Positions 36,257 through 37,030 of a stretch of 37,030 nt of DNA are shown here, in pieces. The notes under the pieces are model-generated. The model ran no database searches and had not been told where the DNA came from. It saw nothing but the letters and a program-made list of their open reading frames with translations. Numbering within the stretch: the stretch's first letter is position 1; each line of letters opens with the position of its first letter. Position numbers and translations under genes: made by a program. The DNA lies in NCBI RefSeq assembly GCF_032854445.1, contig NW_027018349.1, positions 1 to 37,030 on the forward strand, read 5' to 3'. This DNA is from Liolophura sinensis (taxonomy: Eukaryota; Mollusca; Polyplacophora; Chitonida; Chitonidae).

Positions 36257-37030
36257 TGGAGGGAGACGTATAGGAGATTTATCTTTGTGTTTGGACCGCG
36301 GGCGACCCGTCCGTGGAGATCGGCTGTTAGATCTCCCTGGTGCGGGTGATGTATCCATCACCTCCGCATCTGAGGTTGAAGGACCAACGTCCTCCAACGA
36401 TCCAAACTTATTAAAAGTTTGGACAGGGTCCCTAGTGGCCTTAGAGGGACGCTCTGTTGGGCCACTAGGTTTATTAGATTTATTGTTATTATTTGAAGGG
36501 TTATTTTCGGACATATTTTTGTTTCTACGTTGATTAAGTTTGGGGTTATCGGTTCGGTCAGTATTATTCGCTGGTTGTATTTCTTGTATTAAGGTAGTTT
36601 GGGTTGAGGAAGTATTGAAAGCAGGTCGAACAGTAGGTTCAACAGAAACAGGAGAAGGTTTCAAGTTTGCAATGGGCCAAGTCATTGATGTTTGAGTAGC
36701 AACAGATGCTACTCGCTTGACCGCATTGGCAAATGAAGTCTGCAGTGAAGTATTAGGAGGCGAGACAAGTTTCCGGGCCTCCTGATACGATATATTGTTT
36801 TTAGTTTTTATAGTGATTATTTCTTTTTCTTTTATGAAAAGTGGACAGTCCCTAGAGGAGGCCATGTGATCTCCACCACAATTGCAACACTTAACTGTGT
36901 TGCTGCAGTCGAAACCCTCATGACCTTCACTGCCACATCGAAAACAAACAAGTTTATTTTTACATTGGCCCTTGCCATGACCAAATTTCTGGCACGTGAA
37001 ACAACGTGTTGGGTTAGGGATGTATAAGTC
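36254..37030 (-). CDS. LINE ORF1 (gag-like nucleic-acid-binding protein), N-terminus beyond the window
   Basis: The frame is open to the right edge, so only the C-terminal 258 residues are present. The ATG at 36865 is internal, because reading on upstream adds three zinc knuckles. Counting from the first visible residue they are C10-C13-H18-C23 and C29-C32-H37-C42 (both C-x2-C-x4-H-x4-C), then C48-C51-H55-C62 (C-x2-C-x3-H-x6-C), at about 36845-37003. This triple arrangement, with a wider last knuckle, is typical of ORF1 proteins of jockey- and I-type LINEs, which bind element RNA and form the RNP. After the knuckles comes a segment containing KEKEIITIK and YQEARKLV, then a long hydrophilic tail rich in Asn, Ser, Pro and Thr that ends in a basic Ser-Arg-rich stretch. 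The frame ends in TAA, overlapping the ORF2 start by one base. Confidence 0.93.
   Translation of the reverse strand, partial: DLYIPNPTRCFTCQKFGHGKGQCKNKLVCFRCGSEGHEGFDCSNTVKCCNCGGDHMASSRDCPLFIKEKEIITIKTKNNISYQEARKLVSPPNTSLQTSFANAVKRVASVATQTSMTWPIANLKPSPVSVEPTVRPAFNTSSTQTTLIQEIQPANNTDRTDNPKLNQRRNKNMSENNPSNNNNKSNKPSGPTERPSKATRDPVQTFNKFGSLEDVGPSTSDAEVMDTSPAPGRSNSRSPRTGRPRSKHKDKSPIRLPP

Larger units (their letters stand above)
32299..37030 (-). mobile_element. Non-LTR retrotransposon, I superfamily (Nimb-like), 5' end beyond the window
   Basis: The element lies on the minus strand. Its 3' end abuts the satellite at 32298/32299 and its 5' end is off the right edge. Visible order: ORF1 C-terminal part, ORF2 (endonuclease, reverse transcriptase, RNase H, CCHC), 260-bp 3' UTR, and a short (ATTC)n tail instead of poly(A). 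There are no long terminal repeats or integrase. An RNase H domain together with an AP-like endonuclease and a CCHC motif after the RNase H is known for I-superfamily LINEs. The assignment to a Nimb-like group rests on motif resemblance, not a phylogeny. Both visible reading frames are open, so the copy looks young and possibly functional. The promoter and 5' UTR cannot be assessed. Confidence 0.93.

Noticed and set aside
36254-36865. ORF1 as a complete 203-aa protein starting at the ATG at 36865
   Set aside because: The same frame continues upstream through three CCHC knuckles to the window edge, and that ATG falls inside the third knuckle.
1-37030. A new defence system, gene cluster or other multi-gene system
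   Set aside because: The only real coding sequences are the two LINE frames, and the rest is satellite.

Overview
The window is eukaryotic non-genic DNA with two parts. Positions 1-32298 are one uninterrupted head-to-tail satellite array with a monomer of about 548 bp: 58 complete copies plus a 508-bp truncated copy. From 32299 to the right edge lies a non-LTR (LINE) retrotransposon on the minus strand. Its ORF2 is intact and its ORF1 runs off the window. No host gene, RNA gene, CRISPR array or prokaryotic feature is visible.

Satellite. Every monomer keeps the same orientation. From about 5.5 to 17.9 kb, and again from about 19.7 to 30.8 kb, successive copies fall at exactly 548-bp steps. 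Copies differ at a small set of recurrent two-state sites, and the order of these states shows higher-order repeats: two tandem 5-monomer units (7134-12613), a related 6-monomer unit (12614-15901), two tandem 6-monomer units (20282-26857), and an 8-monomer unit that contains the latter pattern and is itself repeated (24118-28501 and 28502-32298). The first 3.3 kb has the same monomer series as 6586-9873 but carries many one-base indels. Single-base indels also cluster at about 17.9-19.9 kb. Both patches may be assembly or consensus problems rather than biology.

Retrotransposon. Reading 5' to 3' on the minus strand, the window holds the C-terminal part of ORF1 (three CCHC zinc knuckles and a hydrophilic tail) and a TAATG stop-start overlap. 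Next comes a 1231-aa ORF2 with AP-like endonuclease, reverse transcriptase, RNase H and a terminal CCHC motif. A 260-bp 3' UTR with a conserved-looking hairpin and a short (ATTC)n tail follows. The ORF2 domain order and motifs fit the I superfamily, most like Nimb elements. ORF1 would supply the RNA-binding protein. ORF2 would nick the target and prime reverse transcription from the element's 3' end, which abuts the satellite at 32298/32299 inside a monomer.

Organism. The 3' UTR motif resembles a short sequence I recall as very abundant in mollusc genomes, and the LINE type is common in bivalves and gastropods. A lophotrochozoan, probably a mollusc, is my best guess; no sequence search was possible.
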